Source of the DNA: Rhodospirillales bacterium | Lineage (GTDB): Bacteria > Pseudomonadota > Alphaproteobacteria > Rhodospirillales > GLO-3 | NCBI GenBank assembly: GCA_003354135.1 | Contig: PIVK01000014.1 | Span: 1-64,000, forward strand | Length of the DNA stretch: 64,000 bases | Reading direction: 5' to 3' | Part shown: positions 27,270 to 38,259 of the stretch, in pieces | How positions within the stretch are numbered: position 1 is the stretch's first letter | Layout: every line of letters starts with the position of its first letter | Notes under the pieces: model-generated | Told to the model about the DNA's origin: nothing | What the model saw: the letters and a program-made list of their open reading frames with translations, nothing else | Database searches by the model: none | Made by a program: the position numbers and the translations under genes

Positions 27270-28643
27270 ATGCCGCACATCGACGCCTGCCGCCGACCCG
27301 GCCGTTTCCTGGCCGTCCTGATCCTGGTCGTGACGCTGTCGGCCGCAAGCAGTCCGTGCCGGGCCGGCATCTTCAATCCCGAAACTTTCACCTTGTCCAA
27401 CGGCATGCAGGTGGTGGTGATCTCCAACCACCGGGTCCCCGTGGTGAACCACATGGTCTGGTACCGCGTCGGCGCCATAGACGAACCACCGGGCAAGTCG
27501 GGGATCGCGCATTTCCTCGAACACCTGATGTTCAAGGGCACCAAGACATTGAAGCCGGGCGAGTTCTCGACCGCCGTGGCCCGCAACGGTGGCCGGGAGA
27601 ACGCCTTCACAGGCCATGACTACACCGGGTACTACCAGACCATCGCCGTCGATCGTTTGGAGACGGTGATGCGCATGGAAGCGGACCGCATGACCAATCT
27701 GGTTCTAAACGCCAAGGTTATCGAGCCCGAGCGTAACGTCATCCTGGAGGAACGCCGACAGCGAACCGACAACAATCCGTCAGCGATCCTGCGCGAACAG
27801 GTCGGCGCCACGCTGTTCATGAACCATCCCTACCGCCGCCCCGTTATCGGCTGGGAGCACGAAATCCGCGCCCTCTCGGTCGAGGATATCATCGCCTTCT
27901 ACCGGCGCTGGTATGCTCCCAACAATGCCATCCTGGTGGTGGCCGGAGACATTACGGCCGAACAGCTCAAACCTCTGGCCGAGAAATACTATGGGATCAT
28001 CCCGGCGGTCGACAACGGGCCGCGTCTCCACGAGAGCGAGCCTCCCCCGAAGGCCTCGCGGCGGGTCTCGCTGGCGGACGAACGGGTGCGCCAGCCGTCC
28101 TGGAGCCGGGTCTACCTGGCCCCCAGTCACGGAACCGGCCAAGGGGCGTCGGCCGACGCCCTGGAGGTCCTGGCCGAGGCCATCGGCGGCGGCGCCACCA
28201 GCCGTCTCTACAAGGCGCTGGTGATCGATAGGAAGCTGGCCGTGTCGGCCGGCGCGTCCTATAGCCCCGACACCCTGGGCCCCTCCCGGTTCGGCCTTCA
28301 TGCCAGTCCGCGCCCCGGCGTTTCCCTGGAAACCCTGGAACAGGCGATGGAAGAGGAGGTCGCGAACATCCTGACCGAGGGTGTCGGGGCGCCGGACGTC
28401 GAGCGGGCCCGGACAATCCTGCTGGCCAATGCCGTCTACGCCCGGGATTCGCTGACCGCCGGGCCCCAGACATTGGGTGCCGCTTTGGCACGCGGCTATT
28501 CCGTGGATCATGTGGAGACCTGGCCGGACCGGATCAGGGCCGTGACCAAGGACCGTGTCGACGCGGCGGCCCGGCAGGTGCTGAGTTCCGACGCGGCGGT
28601 AACCGCGACCCTTTTGCCCAAAGGCAAGGGAGGCAAGGGATGA
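27270..28643 (+). CDS. M16 family zinc metallopeptidase, catalytic member
   Basis: Periplasmic insulinase/pitrilysin-type peptidase of about 457 residues. A signal peptide (FLAVLILVVTLSAASSPCRA) is followed by the inverted zinc motif HFLEHLMFKGT (HxxEH), and the distal Glu lies about 75 residues later in VIEPERNVILEERRQR. This is the active partner of an M16 pair like those in many Gram-negatives. The start at 27270 was preferred because GAGGGG lies just upstream and the signal peptide begins there; in-frame ATGs at 27234 and 27255 are possible. The stop overlaps the next M16 gene (ATGA). Confidence 0.93.
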   Translation: MPHIDACRRPGRFLAVLILVVTLSAASSPCRAGIFNPETFTLSNGMQVVVISNHRVPVVNHMVWYRVGAIDEPPGKSGIAHFLEHLMFKGTKTLKPGEFSTAVARNGGRENAFTGHDYTGYYQTIAVDRLETVMRMEADRMTNLVLNAKVIEPERNVILEERRQRTDNNPSAILREQVGATLFMNHPYRRPVIGWEHEIRALSVEDIIAFYRRWYAPNNAILVVAGDITAEQLKPLAEKYYGIIPAVDNGPRLHESEPPPKASRRVSLADERVRQPSWSRVYLAPSHGTGQGASADALEVLAEAIGGGATSRLYKALVIDRKLAVSAGASYSPDTLGPSRFGLHASPRPGVSLETLEQAMEEEVANILTEGVGAPDVERARTILLANAVYARDSLTAGPQTLGAALARGYSVDHVETWPDRIRAVTKDRVDAAARQVLSSDAAVTATLLPKGKGGKG

Positions 28644-29950
28644 GTCGTCTCCTGCCGGCCCTCCTCCTCCTCGTCGCCCTTCCGGCCCAGGCCATCGAGG
28701 TTCAGCGCGTGGTTTCCGAAGGTGGGATAGAGGCCTGGCTGGTGGAGGACCACACCAATCCGCTGATCGCCCTGCAGCTTTCCTTTCGCGGCGCAGGTGC
28801 ACTGGATCCGGGCGGCAAGTCCGGCCTTGCCCGTCTGGCGGCGTCCACCCTTGACGAAGGGGCCGGGGATCTCGACTCCCAGGCCTTCCAGGGGCGCCTT
28901 GACGACTTGGCCGTGACCTTGCGTTTCGATGCCGGGCGCGACACCTTCTTCGGCCGCCTCAAGACGCTGACCGAAAACCGGGACGAAGCCTTCCGCCTAC
29001 TGCATCTGGCGCTCACCGCACCCCGCTTCGATGAGGAGCCGGTGGAGCGTATCCGCAGCCAGATCCTGGCGTCGCTGAGACGGGCGTCGACCCAGCCACA
29101 GGATATTGCGTCGCGCACCATGTTCCGGGAGCTTTTCCCCGGCCACGCGTACGCCCGCAGTTCGGAAGGGACGCAGGACGGCGTCAAGGCGGTGACGCGG
29201 GATGATCTCGGGGCGTTCGTCAAAGAGCGGCTGGCGAAGGACAACCTCGCCATCGGGGTGACGGGCGACGTGACCTCCGGCAACTTGGCGCGGCTGCTGG
29301 ACCAGACTTTCGGCGACCTGCCGGAAAAGGCCGCTCCCTGGGCGTTGCCCGAGATCCAACCCGCCGTGTCCGGCAAAACCCTGGTAAAGGATCTGGCCAC
29401 GCCCCAGAGCCGGGTTCTGTTCGCGCAGGGCGGCCTTAAGCGCGACCATCCCGACTTCTATACGGGTTACGTGCTTAATTATATCCTGGGTGGCGGCGGC
29501 TTTTCGTCCCGACTTTACGGTGAGGTGCGGGAGAAGCGCGGTTTGGCCTATTCGGTGGGCAGCTACTTCTATCCCTTCGACCATACGGCCCTGATGCTTG
29601 GGGCCGCGGGGACGGCCAACGAACGGGTCTCCGAGACCATCGGGGTGGTGAAGGCCGAATGGAAACGCCTGGCGGTCAAGGGCGTGAACCGGGAAGAGCT
29701 GAACGACGCCAAGCTCCACCTCACCGGTTCGTTTCCGCTCCGCTTCAGCGACTCGGACAGCATCGCGCGCATTCTAGTCGCCATGCAACTGGGCGGCTTG
29801 GGGATCGACTTTCTGGAGAAGCGCAACGGCTATATCGAGGCGGTGACCCTCGAAGCCGCCAATGCCCTGGCCAAGACGCTGCTCACCCCGGACAAGCTGA
29901 CCTTCGTCGTGGTGGGCAAACCGGACGGGCTCAAGGCATCCGCCCGGTAG
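28640..29950 (+). CDS. M16 family protein, non-catalytic partner
   Basis: 436-residue secreted M16 homologue with a signal peptide (LLPALLLLVALPAQAIEV). The position of the HxxEH zinc motif is occupied by SGLARLAASTLDEGA, so the metal site is missing. The conserved C-terminal YxxREKRGLAYSVGS segment of M16 proteins is present (EVREKRGLAYSVGS). Such pairs work as heterodimers in which one chain holds zinc and the other helps bind substrate. The start overlaps the upstream catalytic gene (ATGA), which supports an equal ratio. The natural substrate is unknown. Confidence 0.92.
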   Translation: MSRLLPALLLLVALPAQAIEVQRVVSEGGIEAWLVEDHTNPLIALQLSFRGAGALDPGGKSGLARLAASTLDEGAGDLDSQAFQGRLDDLAVTLRFDAGRDTFFGRLKTLTENRDEAFRLLHLALTAPRFDEEPVERIRSQILASLRRASTQPQDIASRTMFRELFPGHAYARSSEGTQDGVKAVTRDDLGAFVKERLAKDNLAIGVTGDVTSGNLARLLDQTFGDLPEKAAPWALPEIQPAVSGKTLVKDLATPQSRVLFAQGGLKRDHPDFYTGYVLNYILGGGGFSSRLYGEVREKRGLAYSVGSYFYPFDHTALMLGAAGTANERVSETIGVVKAEWKRLAVKGVNREELNDAKLHLTGSFPLRFSDSDSIARILVAMQLGGLGIDFLEKRNGYIEAVTLEAANALAKTLLTPDKLTFVVVGKPDGLKASAR

Positions 29951-29973
29951 CCGCCTATCCCCGACTCTGTTAG

Positions 29974-31650
<1,677 letters not shown>

Positions 31651-31809
31651 TCAGAGCGTGCCCGCCCGGTCCTTCTGCGTCCGGCCCCCGTAGCCCCAGG
31701 CGTCCGCAGAAACTTCGTGGATCACCACGTAGGTGGCCTCGCGGTGCAGACGGTTCCGCCGGGGGGCGCTGATCGTGGTTCCGGCCAAGGTGATGTCGAT
31801 GAAAGGCAT
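31651..31809 (-). CDS. Short 4-oxalocrotonate tautomerase-like protein, apparently internally deleted
   Basis: A 52-residue product too short for most gene callers. It begins MPFIDITLAG, placing the catalytic Pro directly after the initiator Met as in 4-OT tautomerases. It ends with VVIHEVSADAWGYGGRTQK, like the second beta strand and the W-x-x-GG end of the family. About 14-20 residues of the helix usually found between the two parts seem to be missing, between LHREAT and YVVIHEV. A GGGAG ribosome-binding site lies 7 bp before the ATG. It is divergent from a LysR regulator, a common pairing. It may be a functional miniature or an in-frame deletion pseudogene. Confidence 0.6.
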   Translation of the reverse strand: MPFIDITLAGTTISAPRRNRLHREATYVVIHEVSADAWGYGGRTQKDRAGTL

Positions 31810-31856
31810 GGCGGATCTCCCGTTTGATGTCCTGGGAAAACGGTACCCCGGGTTAA

Positions 31857-31908
31857 AAGGTAAAAAAATCTAATTTATATAATCTGATTATTAAGTATAA
31901 TTTACCTT
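31857..31908. promoter_or_regulatory. Probable LysR operator region between tautomerase and regulator
   Basis: AT-rich block in an otherwise GC-rich area. An outer perfect 8-bp inverted repeat is AAGGTAAA (31857-31864) / TTTACCTT (31901-31908). Within it an inner dyad ATAAT-CTG-ATTAT spans 31879-31891 and fits the T-N11-A form of LysR boxes. The right outer arm touches the first candidate start codon of the LysR gene, so binding could also repress its own synthesis. Confidence 0.6.
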
Positions 31909-32778
31909 ATGGGCGTGAACCTCGACATGGATTGCCTGCGGACCCTGGTGGCGGTTGCCGACAGGGGGACCCAGGCCCGCGCGGCGGAGGTCGTGGGGCG
32001 GACCCCGGCAGCGGTCAGCTTTCAGATCAGCAGGCTGGAGGACCGCCTGGGTGTGTCCGTCTTCCGCCGGGAGGGGCGGCGCCTGGCCTTCACCGAGGAG
32101 GGCGAGCAGCTTCTTGCCTATGCCCGGCGTTTGCTCTCGCTCAACGACGAAGCGGTGGCCGCCCTGGCCCCCGAGGCCGTGAGCGGCGCGGTCCGGTTCG
32201 GCACCACCCAGGATCTTGCCGACACGATCCTGGCCGGCGTCCTGGGGGACTTCGCCCGCAGCCATCCCGGGGTCCGTCTCAAGGTCCGGGTGGAAAGCAG
32301 CGCGGCTCTGATCGAGGCGGTGAACAACGGCGCTCTTCATATGGCCCTGGCGGTGGCGGCCCCCGGGACGCCCGAGGCCCGACCTTTGTTGACGTTGCCC
32401 ATGACCTGGCTGGGACGGTCGGGGGTTCCGCCGAATCCCGAGGTGCCGGTTCCCCTGGTCCTGTTCGAGCCTCCTTGTCCTTTTCGCCGCGCGGCACTGG
32501 AGGCGCTGGACGCCGCCGGCCGGCCCTGGCGCATCGCCTATTCGAGCCCCAGTTTGTCGGGGCTTCGGGCGGCGGCGGAGGCGGGCCTGGGGGTGACGGT
32601 CCGCACGGCCCTTTTTCAGGATTCCGCCGGGGGTGCCCTGAGCCCGATTTCGGATTTGCCCCGTTTGCCAAACGTGGTCTATGCGCTCTATTATTCCTCG
32701 TCTTCCAATCCGGCCCTGGAGCGCCTGAGGACGGCCGTGGACGATGCCTTGAACGGACAACGGGTTCCCAACCGATGA
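31909..32778 (+). CDS. LysR-family transcriptional regulator
   Basis: DNA-binding regulator of 289 residues. The N-terminal winged helix-turn-helix is clear: [18 protein letters not shown], then [20 protein letters not shown] and [20 protein letters not shown]. The C-terminal periplasmic-binding-protein-like domain includes [13 protein letters not shown] and the late [20 protein letters not shown]. It is divergent from the tautomerase-like gene and probably controls it and itself through the palindromes at 31857-31908. In-frame starts at 31909, 31915 (GTG) and 31927 are possible; none has a strong ribosome-binding site. The stop overlaps mutL (ATGA). The inducer is unknown. Confidence 0.93.
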   Translation: MGVNLDMDCLRTLVAVADRGTQARAAEVVGRTPAAVSFQISRLEDRLGVSVFRREGRRLAFTEEGEQLLAYARRLLSLNDEAVAALAPEAVSGAVRFGTTQDLADTILAGVLGDFARSHPGVRLKVRVESSAALIEAVNNGALHMALAVAAPGTPEARPLLTLPMTWLGRSGVPPNPEVPVPLVLFEPPCPFRRAALEALDAAGRPWRIAYSSPSLSGLRAAAEAGLGVTVRTALFQDSAGGALSPISDLPRLPNVVYALYYSSSSNPALERLRTAVDDALNGQRVPNR

Positions 32779-34565
32779 CCATCCGCCTTCTGCCCGAAAC
32801 CCTGGTCAACCGGATCGCCGCCGGCGAGATGGTGGAGCGCCCGGCCTCGGCGGTCAAGGAACTGGTGGAGAATGCGCTGGACGCCGGGGCGACGCGCATC
32901 GACGTTGTGCTGAAGGACGGCGGGCGGGTGCTGATCACGGTGACCGACGACGGCCACGGCATGGGAGCCGCCGAGCTGGAACTGGCGGTACAGCGCCACG
33001 CCACCTCCAAGCTGCCCGGCGACGACCTGGTCCATATTGGGACACTGGGCTTTAGGGGCGAGGCGCTGCCCTCCATCGGCGCCGTCAGCCGGCTCGTCCT
33101 CACCAGCCGCAGGGCGGATGCCGACGAGGCCTGTACGATTTCGGTCGAGGGCGGCAAGGTTGCCCCAGTCCAGCCCGCCGCCCATCCTCCGGGCACCCGG
33201 GTCGAAGTGCGCGACCTCTTCTACGCGACCCCGGCCAGGCTCAAGTTCCTGAAAGCGGCCCGCACCGAACTGACTCATGTAACCGACGTCATCAACCGCC
33301 TCGCCATGGCCCATCCCCATGTTGGGTTCTCGCTCTTTGACGACGCCCGCCAGGTAATCAAGTTCAACCCGGCCCAGGGGGAGCTGTTCCCGGCCCGGCT
33401 TGACCGCCTGGGCGCGGTCATGGGGCGCGAGTTCCAGGACAACGCCATGCCGGTCGAGGCCGAGCGCGAGGGGGTGCGGCTTTCGGGATTCGCCGGATTG
33501 CCGACACTTTCGCGCCGCAATGCGGCCATGCAGTTCCTGTTCGTCAACGGGCGCCCGGTGCGCGACAAGCTGCTCTATGGGGCGTTGCGTGGGGCTTACC
33601 AGGACGTGCTGGCCTCGGATCGTTATCCCCTGGTGGCCCTGTTTCTCGACCTGCCGCCGGAAACCGTCGACATCAACGTCCATCCAGCCAAGACCGAAGT
33701 CCGGTTCCGCGACGCCGGCTTGGTGCGCGGGCTGATCGTCGGCGCCACCAAACACGCCCTGGCCGAAGCCGGGCACCGCACCTCGACCACTGCCTCCATC
33801 GCGGCGCTGGGAGCCGCCAGGCCGGAAGGCCCGCGTCCCCCGACGCAGGTTTATGCGCCGAGGGGCGGCACGGTTCATCGGGGGTTGCGCGACACCGCCG
33901 CCCAGTACCACGCTGCGCTGCCCGGGATGGAGGCCGCGCCCCAGGCGCCGGCCGTCGAGGCGCCCGTGGACGAGGCCGCTGCGGCCTATCCCCTTGGTGT
34001 GGCGCGGGGCCAGCTTCACGCCACCTACATCGTCGCCCAGACGGAGGACGGCATCGTCATTGTCGATCAGCATGCGGCCCATGAGCGCCTGGTGCACGAA
34101 CGGATAAAAGGGGCGCTTAAGGAAGGCGGCGTGGCCCGCCAGGGCCTGCTGATTCCCGAGGTGGTGGAATTGGACGAGGCGTCGGCCGACCGTTTGCTGA
34201 ACCGGGCCGGAGAGCTGGAGACCTTGGGCCTGCTCCTGGAGGCCTTTGGGCCCGGGTCGGTGGTGGTCCGAGAAGCCCCCGCGCTCCTGGGGGAAACAGA
34301 CATCAAGGGGCTGGTCCGGGACCTTGCAGAAGATCTGGCCGAGTTGGAAGAAGCGGTGAACCTACAGGACCGGCTGAGCGAAGTCTGCGCCACCATGGCC
34401 TGCCACGGCAGTATCAGGGCCGGGCGCACGCTCAACACTTCCGAGATGAACGCGCTCTTACGCGAGATGGAAGCCACGGCGCTCTCCGGCCAGTGCAGCC
34501 ACGGCCGGCCCACCTATGTGGAGCTTAAGCTGCACGACGTTGAGAAGCTGTTCGGCCGCCGCTGA
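32775..34565 (+). CDS. mutL: DNA mismatch repair protein MutL
   Basis: GHKL ATPase that couples MutS mismatch recognition to downstream repair. The 596-residue protein starts [20 protein letters not shown] and has the ATP motifs [23 protein letters not shown] and [16 protein letters not shown]. The C-terminal dimerisation domain contains an endonuclease-like [14 protein letters not shown] (usual DQHAxxER) and the late [11 protein letters not shown]. Both suggest a MutL with endonuclease potential (non-MutH type), as in most alphaproteobacteria; the motif set is not exhaustive here. The start at 32775 overlaps the LysR stop (ATGA); a much longer frame upstream runs antiparallel to LysR codon use and is spurious. 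Confidence 0.96.
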   Translation: MTIRLLPETLVNRIAAGEMVERPASAVKELVENALDAGATRIDVVLKDGGRVLITVTDDGHGMGAAELELAVQRHATSKLPGDDLVHIGTLGFRGEALPSIGAVSRLVLTSRRADADEACTISVEGGKVAPVQPAAHPPGTRVEVRDLFYATPARLKFLKAARTELTHVTDVINRLAMAHPHVGFSLFDDARQVIKFNPAQGELFPARLDRLGAVMGREFQDNAMPVEAEREGVRLSGFAGLPTLSRRNAAMQFLFVNGRPVRDKLLYGALRGAYQDVLASDRYPLVALFLDLPPETVDINVHPAKTEVRFRDAGLVRGLIVGATKHALAEAGHRTSTTASIAALGAARPEGPRPPTQVYAPRGGTVHRGLRDTAAQYHAALPGMEAAPQAPAVEAPVDEAAAAYPLGVARGQLHATYIVAQTEDGIVIVDQHAAHERLVHERIKGALKEGGVARQGLLIPEVVELDEASADRLLNRAGELETLGLLLEAFGPGSVVVREAPALLGETDIKGLVRDLAEDLAELEEAVNLQDRLSEVCATMACHGSIRAGRTLNTSEMNALLREMEATALSGQCSHGRPTYVELKLHDVEKLFGRR

Positions 34566-34650
34566 TGCCGTGGAATGTCCTGTGTGCGTCGCGAGGCGGG
34601 CCGCCTGTCCCGTGTCCGACGATTTTCCGTGAACGCTGGTCCTCAGCGAA

Positions 34651-34682
34651 AAGGGCCTGCCCCAAGCTTGAGGCAAGCCCTT
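34651..34682 (-). terminator. Rho-independent-like terminator between mutL and sqr
   Basis: Arms 34651-34661 and 34672-34682 pair over 11 bp with one mismatch around a 10-base loop holding CAAGCTTG. On the minus strand the stem is followed by TTTTCGC, so it fits termination of the sulfide:quinone oxidoreductase gene. It lies in the convergent gap and may also stop mutL transcripts. Confidence 0.6.
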
Positions 34683-34701
34683 CCCAAACCCATGTTCGGC
34701 A

Positions 34702-35970
34702 CTACTTGAGCCGCTGCAGGCCCATCATCTTGACCATGTGCTTCTCGTAGACCGGCTCCCCGATGCCTCGCCTGACCTTGCGCAGGAAGTACTTCTCGAA
34801 CGCCACCTTGGCCAAATGGACCCACTTGCCCTTGGAGGACCAGTTGACGTTGCGCGGCGGGATCTGCGGGATGGCGACGAAGGCCGCGCCGCCATCGCCG
34901 AAATCGGCCAGGCAGGCGGCGCTCCAGGAGCCCTCGTGGGTCGGTTCCTTGCCGTCAAGAAGCTCACGGATGTTCTCGGCCGCGGCCGTCACCATGCTTT
35001 CGATCATGAACCCGGTCTTCGGGCAGCCGGTGGGGACCGGTGTCGCCTCGACCGGCGGGATGGCGATGCAGACACCGGCCGAGAAGATGTTGGGGAATTT
35101 GGGGCTCCGCTGCTTCTTGTCGACAATGACGAAGTCGCGCGGATTGCCCAGACCTTCGATCCCGGCCAGGGCCTCGATGCCGCGGAAGGCGGGCAGCATC
35201 ATGCAGAACTTGTTTTCCAACTCGTGGTTCTTGACGGGGTTGCCTTCGTTGTCGCATTCGGAGACGAAGACCTTGCCGGCCTCGAACTTGTCGGTCTTGC
35301 AGTTGGTGATCCAGTCGATGTGGCGGCCGCGGAGTTCGGACTCAAGCAGGCCCTTGGTGTCGCCGACGCCGCCCAGGCCCAGATGACCGATATAGGGTTC
35401 GGAAGTCACGAAGGTCATCGGGACCTTGTCCCGGATCTTCCGCCGCCGCAGGTCCGTATCCATGATCAGCGCGAATTCGTAAGCCGGCCCAAAGCAGGAA
35501 GCTCCCTGCACGGCGCCGACCACGATCGGTCCCGGGTTCCGGCAGAACTCCTCCCAGGCTTCTCCCGCCTGCACCGCGTGGTCCACATGGCAGACGGAGT
35601 GGGTGTGGGCGTCGGGACCGAAGCCTTCGATCTCGTGGAAGGCCAGCATGGGACCGGTGGCGATGGTCAGGTAGTCGTAGTCGAGCGTGGTGCCGTCGCC
35701 GAGTTCGATGCGGTTGTTTTCCGCATCCAGCTTCTTGGCGCCCGAGGTGATGAAGTCGATCCCCTTCTTGCCCATGGGATCCGCCAGCGGAACCACGATA
35801 TCGTTCTTGGTACGCCAGTTGACCGCCACCCAGGGATTGGAGGGCGTGAACTGGAAGTAGTCCGAGTTGGACACAACCGTGACCTTATCCTCCTTACGGA
35901 GAAGCTGCTGCATTTCATAGGCCATCGAGACGCCACCAACACCCGCGCCTAAAACAACAATATGAGCCAT
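34702..35970 (-). CDS. Sulfide:quinone oxidoreductase-like FAD protein
   Basis: Membrane-associated flavoprotein of 422 residues that probably oxidises sulfide and reduces quinone. Seen: N-terminal dinucleotide motif IVVLGAGVGGVSMAYEM; three well-placed cysteines at SVCHVDH, GASCFGPAYEF and PTGCPKTGF, matching the catalytic cysteines of SQR; and the second FAD motif IFSAGVCIAIPP. The C-terminus is amphipathic and basic (AFEKYFLRKVRRGI), as expected for membrane attachment. The subtype was not assigned, and an NDH-2-like role is less likely because of the cysteines. ATG 35970 has AAGGGAA upstream. A terminator-like hairpin lies about 20 bp after the stop. Confidence 0.85.
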   Translation of the reverse strand: MAHIVVLGAGVGGVSMAYEMQQLLRKEDKVTVVSNSDYFQFTPSNPWVAVNWRTKNDIVVPLADPMGKKGIDFITSGAKKLDAENNRIELGDGTTLDYDYLTIATGPMLAFHEIEGFGPDAHTHSVCHVDHAVQAGEAWEEFCRNPGPIVVGAVQGASCFGPAYEFALIMDTDLRRRKIRDKVPMTFVTSEPYIGHLGLGGVGDTKGLLESELRGRHIDWITNCKTDKFEAGKVFVSECDNEGNPVKNHELENKFCMMLPAFRGIEALAGIEGLGNPRDFVIVDKKQRSPKFPNIFSAGVCIAIPPVEATPVPTGCPKTGFMIESMVTAAAENIRELLDGKEPTHEGSWSAACLADFGDGGAAFVAIPQIPPRNVNWSSKGKWVHLAKVAFEKYFLRKVRRGIGEPVYEKHMVKMMGLQRLK

Positions 35971-36093
35971 GATATTCCCTTGTCGTAATTCGTTGCTATC
36001 GGCCTCCGGCACCGCCCTCGGAGCGATTTCCGATTGCCGAAGAGTTACCCCGGTACGGTAAACGGAAATCGTTGGAAACCCAAGGGTTCATAA

Positions 36094-36660
36094 TCAGCGG
36101 AAAAAACGCAGGAAGACGACGCGCGCGGCGCCATAGATCCTTTCGTCCAAGATCCGGAAGCCCGACGGAAGATCAAGCGGTTCCCCGGCCGCCATCTCCA
36201 GGACAAGGACCGCCCCTTCGGCCAGCCAGCCTTTCGTCATCAAGCCCAACAGGGCCGGTGGCATGAATCCCTTCTCATAAGGCGGGTCGAGAAAGGCCAG
36301 TCCGCAAGGGGCATCGGCGATCCGGGCCGGCGGCGGCAGGCGGCAGGCGTCCAGTCTGAGGAACGCCGTCGTGCCCGTCTCGCCCACGGCAACCGCATTC
36401 CGGCGCGCGATCCCGAGGGAGTTGGCGTCCCGGTCGATGAAGGTCGCATGCCGCGCACCCCGCGACAACGCCTCCAGCCCCAGGGCTCCGGTGCCGGCGA
36501 AAAGATCCACGACCGACGTTCCCGAAACGGTGAAGCCGTCGATGGCATGTTCGAGGATATTGAACACAGCCTCGCGGGTGCGGTCCGATGTGGGGCGAAC
36601 ATCGCGTCCCTTGGGTGTCGCGACGGCGCGGCTCTTGTGCCGGCCGCCGACGATCCTCAT
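36094..36660 (-). CDS. rsmD: 16S rRNA (guanine(966)-N(2))-methyltransferase RsmD
   Basis: SAM-dependent modification enzyme for the small ribosomal subunit. The 188-residue protein starts MRIVGGRHKSRAVATPKG and has RPTSDRTREAVFNIL, motif I VVDLFAGTGALGLEALSRG, and the catalytic FLDPPYEKG (DPPY) of N2-guanine methyltransferases. Length is normal. Its start overlaps the stop of the pseudouridine synthase gene (ATGA), so rRNA modification genes are coupled here. Confidence 0.95.
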   Translation of the reverse strand: MRIVGGRHKSRAVATPKGRDVRPTSDRTREAVFNILEHAIDGFTVSGTSVVDLFAGTGALGLEALSRGARHATFIDRDANSLGIARRNAVAVGETGTTAFLRLDACRLPPPARIADAPCGLAFLDPPYEKGFMPPALLGLMTKGWLAEGAVLVLEMAAGEPLDLPSGFRILDERIYGAARVVFLRFFR

Positions 36661-37457
36661 CCCTTGCCCTTACGTTTCTTGGACAGGGACCGCCAGTTTT
36701 TGCGGCCCAGTTGTTCGCGCAAAGTCCGCCGCGGGCTCTCGGAAACCTGGCCACGCTCTAGATTTCCCAGTTGGAAGGGGCCGTAGGAGGTCCTAATCAG
36801 GCGGGTCACCTGCAGCCCGAGATGTTCCATGACGCGGCGGATTTCCCGGTTCTTGCCTTCCTCCAGCCCTGCCTGCAGCCAGGCGTTGCTGCCCTGGACC
36901 TTTTCAAGCCGGGCCTGGATGGCGCCGTAGCGGATATCTCCGATCTTGAGTCCCTTGCGGAGCCGCCGCAGGGCCGCCTCGTCCACGGTGCCGTGGACCC
37001 GGATACGGTAACGCCGGGTCCAGCCCCGTTCCGGAAGCTCCAACGTGCGGGCCAATTCTCCATCGTTGGTCAATAGCAGCAGGCCCTCGGAGTTGAGATC
37101 GAGGCGCCCCACGGAAATCACGCGCGGCAGTTCAGGGGGGAGCCTGTCAAATACCGTCGGGCGGCCTTCCGGGTCCTTGTGTGTCGTCATCAGCCCGGTG
37201 GGCTTGTGGTAGCGCCAGAGGCGGGTCTCCTCCGTCTCGGGCAGCGGCTTACCGTCCACCGTTACTTCGGCAACGTTCGTAACCCGAACCGCAGGCGTGG
37301 TCACGGTTTGCCCGCCGACGGCCACCCGGCCCATTTTGATCCACCGTTCGGCTTCGCGCCGCGAACAGAGCCCGGCCCGTGCCAGGACCTTGGCAATCTT
37401 TTCCCCTTGAGGATCGGGCTTTTCCCCTTGCGGATCGGGAAGGATTTCTTCGCTCAT
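36657..37457 (-). CDS. Ribosomal large-subunit pseudouridine synthase, RluB/RsuA family
   Basis: 266-residue RNA modification enzyme. An N-terminal S4 RNA-binding domain (IAKVLARAGLCSRREAERWI) precedes the catalytic domain with GRLDLNSEGLLLLTNDG, the RsuA/RluB/RluE/RluF signature that contains the nucleophilic Asp, and ending EGKNREIRRVMEHLGL. A basic C-terminal tail (GRKNWRSLSKKRKGKG) is typical of RluB. The start was set at 37457: it overlaps the stop of the upstream amidotransferase gene (ATGA), and the sequence before it lacks family residues. A small duplication, DPQGEK repeated near residues 8-19, is visible at the N-terminus. Substrate position not determined. Confidence 0.93.
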   Translation of the reverse strand: MSEEILPDPQGEKPDPQGEKIAKVLARAGLCSRREAERWIKMGRVAVGGQTVTTPAVRVTNVAEVTVDGKPLPETEETRLWRYHKPTGLMTTHKDPEGRPTVFDRLPPELPRVISVGRLDLNSEGLLLLTNDGELARTLELPERGWTRRYRIRVHGTVDEAALRRLRKGLKIGDIRYGAIQARLEKVQGSNAWLQAGLEEGKNREIRRVMEHLGLQVTRLIRTSYGPFQLGNLERGQVSESPRRTLREQLGRKNWRSLSKKRKGKG

Positions 37458-38179
37458 GGCTGACGATATTTGCGGGCAGCTTCGATGAAGGCGGCGAAGA
37501 TCCGCACGTCGCCGTCCGAGATCTCGAATTCCGGATGCCATTGGATGCCGAGGCAGAAGGTGTAGTCGGGGGCCTCCATGCCCTCGATCACTCCATCCGG
37601 CGCATGGGCGTTGATCACCACGCCCTGGGGCTCGTCCGCCGCTGCCTGGTGATGGGCGCTGTTGACCGCCAAGTGGTTCCTGCCGACGATCCGGTGCAGC
37701 AGGGTGTCCTCGACGATCTCGACATCGTGGCCCGGCTCGTCCCGCGGGTTGGGCTGCTCGTGGGCCAGCGCATCGGACCTTGCGTCCGGGATATGCTGAA
37801 TCAACCGCCCGCCCAGCACCACGTGCAGTAGTTGCTGGCCGCCGCAGATGCCGAGAAGGGGCATATCCCGTTCCAGCGCCATGCGGGTGACGGCCATTTC
37901 AAAATCCGTCCGCCCCTCCTTCAACGTAACGCCATCATGGTGGGCCGCCTCGCCGAAGAGCGCCGGATCGACGTCGAAATGGCCGCCGGTGATGATCAGG
38001 CCCTGGATGTGATCGAGGTAGTGCCCGACCAAATCCGGTTCGTGGGTCAAGGGCAAGGGCAGGCCGCCGGCCCGCACCACCGCGTCGCAGTAATTCCGCC
38101 GCAACGCATACCAGGGAAACTTGGAATATCCCCCGGGGTCTTCAGAATCCAAGGTGACGCCGATCAAGGGTGTTTTCAT
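37454..38179 (-). CDS. Class I glutamine amidotransferase, gamma-glutamyl-GABA hydrolase (PuuD)-like
   Basis: 241-residue cytoplasmic hydrolase of the C26 family. Seen: oxyanion/GG motif GLIITGGHFDVDP, nucleophile elbow LLGICGGQQLLHVV (Cys), and the His-x-Glu pair IQWHPEFE. It resembles PuuD-like gamma-glutamyl hydrolases, which release GABA or amines from gamma-glutamyl compounds. No ammonia-accepting synthase domain is attached. It is the first gene of the amidotransferase-rluB-rsmD run and is divergent from tadA, with 80 bp between start codons. Substrate is inferred from family only. Confidence 0.9.
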   Translation of the reverse strand: MKTPLIGVTLDSEDPGGYSKFPWYALRRNYCDAVVRAGGLPLPLTHEPDLVGHYLDHIQGLIITGGHFDVDPALFGEAAHHDGVTLKEGRTDFEMAVTRMALERDMPLLGICGGQQLLHVVLGGRLIQHIPDARSDALAHEQPNPRDEPGHDVEIVEDTLLHRIVGRNHLAVNSAHHQAAADEPQGVVINAHAPDGVIEGMEAPDYTFCLGIQWHPEFEISDGDVRIFAAFIEAARKYRQP

Positions 38180-38259
38180 GGACGGGACTGTAAGCCTTGA
38201 GGCGTCAGGCGGCAAGCACCTGCCTTGACGGGAACGTTTCGTCCCTGCACTTTTGCCGG

